Part shown: positions 5,272 through 6,108 of the stretch, piece after piece
How positions within the stretch are numbered: position 1 is the first letter of the stretch
Layout: every line of letters begins with the position of its first letter
Origin: a bacterium
GTDB taxonomy: Bacteria > Patescibacteriota > Minisyncoccia > CAIUEV01 > JAHKAQ01
Assembly (NCBI GenBank): GCA_018399475.1
Contig: JAGYOS010000037.1
Coordinates: forward strand, 1-6,108
DNA: 6,108 nt
Reading direction: 5' to 3'
The notes under the pieces: generated by a model
Databases searched by the model: none
Told to the model about the DNA's origin: nothing
Seen by the model: the letters and a program-made list of their open reading frames with translations, nothing else
Translations under genes and position numbers: made by a program

Positions 5272-6108
5272 ATGGAATTTTCTAAATTAGAGAGGGTCAA
5301 CTCCGACTTAGCTCTCAATATTATAAAGACTCTTATTTACTTAAAGATAAGAAAAATTGAACCTTCTCTATTAAAAATTAGGCGTTTGCTTATTAATTTG
5401 CAAGGAGCCGAAAAACCATTGATCTCACTTTTCGAGATTCGGTCAATTTTAGATTGGCTGAAAAGAGAAAAAGCGGTAACAGAAAAAAGAGGCTTTTATC
5501 AATGGTCCGGCGATTTATTTAAAGAAAATTTGGAAGAGGGAAATATTTCTCCAATTGAAAAAGAGAAAATTGTTGCCGAAAAAATGAAAATAGCTGTGAG
5601 AGAAGCCAGATTATTGAAATTATTGCCCTGGATCAGCTTTATAGGAGTCTGTGGTACAGTGGCTACCGGTAACCCGCGGAAATCAAGTGATATAGATTTG
5701 CTGATTGTCGCCAAAAAAAACAGAATTTGGCTAGCTCGTTTGGGAGCAGCCTTTTTACTGGAAATTTTTGGGAAAAGAAGAAAAAAGAATAAAAACACTG
5801 ATAGAATTTGTCTAAATCATTTTGTAACAGAGGATAATTTGGAATTAAAATTTAAAGATCTTTATACCGCCCTAGAACTTGTTTCTATGATTTGCCTTTT
5901 AGACAAAAATAGAGTTTTGGAAAAAATGAAAGCGAAAAATTTGTGGGTTGAAGAATATCTACCCGGTTCAAGTTGGAGCGAAACCGGTATTGCTAATTAT
6001 TGGGAGAGAAGAGTTAATGGAGAAAAAATCGGTCAAGCTCAAGATATTGATAGGAGAAAAGATAAAAACATTTTATTTAATTCATTCGGTCGTTTTTTCT
6101 TAAAACTG
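5272..6108 (+). CDS. Winged-helix / nucleotidyltransferase-domain protein (3' end missing)
   Basis: The frame is open from ATG at 5272 to the last base, giving 279 residues without a stop. The start is firm: an in-frame TAG (5269-5271) touches the ATG, and the next in-frame ATG lies beyond residue 100. Residues about 12-80 look like a winged-helix domain (helices LNIIKTLIYLKIRKI and LFEIRSILDWLKREKAV, then a TEKRGFYQWSG wing). A basic helix (98-118) leads to ISFIGVCGTVATGNPRKSSD followed by IDLLIV (121-146). This is the pol-beta-type nucleotidyltransferase motif: a G-(S/T) turn and then D-x-D (D140, D142) as metal ligands. RICLNHF (178-184) and DLYTALEL (196-203) match a layout I recall from a family widespread in Patescibacteria. 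The substrate is unknown; it may transfer a nucleotide to a small molecule, protein or nucleic acid. It is probably not part of the pilus machine, as it follows a 58-base gap. Confidence 0.75.
   Translation, partial: MEFSKLERVNSDLALNIIKTLIYLKIRKIEPSLLKIRRLLINLQGAEKPLISLFEIRSILDWLKREKAVTEKRGFYQWSGDLFKENLEEGNISPIEKEKIVAEKMKIAVREARLLKLLPWISFIGVCGTVATGNPRKSSDIDLLIVAKKNRIWLARLGAAFLLEIFGKRRKKNKNTDRICLNHFVTEDNLELKFKDLYTALELVSMICLLDKNRVLEKMKAKNLWVEEYLPGSSWSETGIANYWERRVNGEKIGQAQDIDRRKDKNILFNSFGRFFLKL

Noticed and set aside
5499..5798. 99-codon minus-strand frame opposite the nucleotidyltransferase
   Set aside because: It covers the catalytic SSDID motif region of the + strand gene in antisense; no family features of its own.
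1..6108. CRISPR array, tRNA/rRNA, insertion sequence or phage genes
   Set aside because: No regularly spaced repeats, cloverleaf-like segments, transposase motifs or flanking inverted repeats were seen; nearly all bases are accounted for by coding sequence.

Overview
This AT-rich window (about 35-40% GC by eye) reads entirely on the + strand and carries most of a type IV pilus (T4P) operon, followed by an unrelated-looking nucleotidyltransferase gene cut by the window end. The most likely source is a member of the Candidate Phyla Radiation (Patescibacteria, Parcubacteria/Microgenomates-like) or a similarly streamlined monoderm bacterium. The grounds are the gene content and order (minor pseudopilins, then PilM-PilN-PilO, with no PilP or PilQ), the absence of Shine-Dalgarno sequences before the starts, the AT-rich short intergenic gaps, and a winged-helix plus nucleotidyltransferase protein whose layout I associate with Patescibacteria genomes. 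This is inference from remembered family features; no search was run. TAA, TAG and TGA all act as stops (TGA ends pilO in an ATGA overlap), so a TGA-to-glycine recoded lineage is unlikely.

Layout. Positions 2-484: 3' part of a gene for a protein with carboxypeptidase-regulatory-like (Ig-fold) repeats. 526-1146: a GspJ/PilW-like minor pseudopilin with a textbook class III signal peptide. 1156-2568: a large PilX/GspK-like minor pilin without Glu5, with a long beta-rich ectodomain. 2569-2647: a 79-base gap. 2648-3793: pilM (GTG start). 3819-4364: pilN. 4357-4920: pilO. 4917-5213: a 98-residue single-pass membrane protein of unknown function in the slot where pilP would sit in a diderm. 5214-5271: a 58-base AT-rich gap. 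5272 to the window end: winged-helix/nucleotidyltransferase protein, 3' end missing.

How they work together. The first three genes probably supply the pilus tip (GspI-J-K-like order, with the upstream protein and the PilX-like protein exposing large surface domains). PilM-PilN-PilO form the inner platform that connects the cytoplasmic motor to the fibre: PilN carries the N-terminal INLLP peptide that docks in PilM, and PilN and PilO are matched bitopic coiled-coil plus ferredoxin-like proteins. No secretin or lipoprotein partner is seen, as expected for a cell without a classical outer membrane. The main curiosities are PilM's eroded nucleotide-binding motifs, the unknown 98-residue protein coupled to pilO, the SD-less ATGG-type starts, and the cysteine/aromatic-rich end of the PilX-like protein. 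I did not find a CRISPR array, RNA gene, mobile element or convincing terminator.
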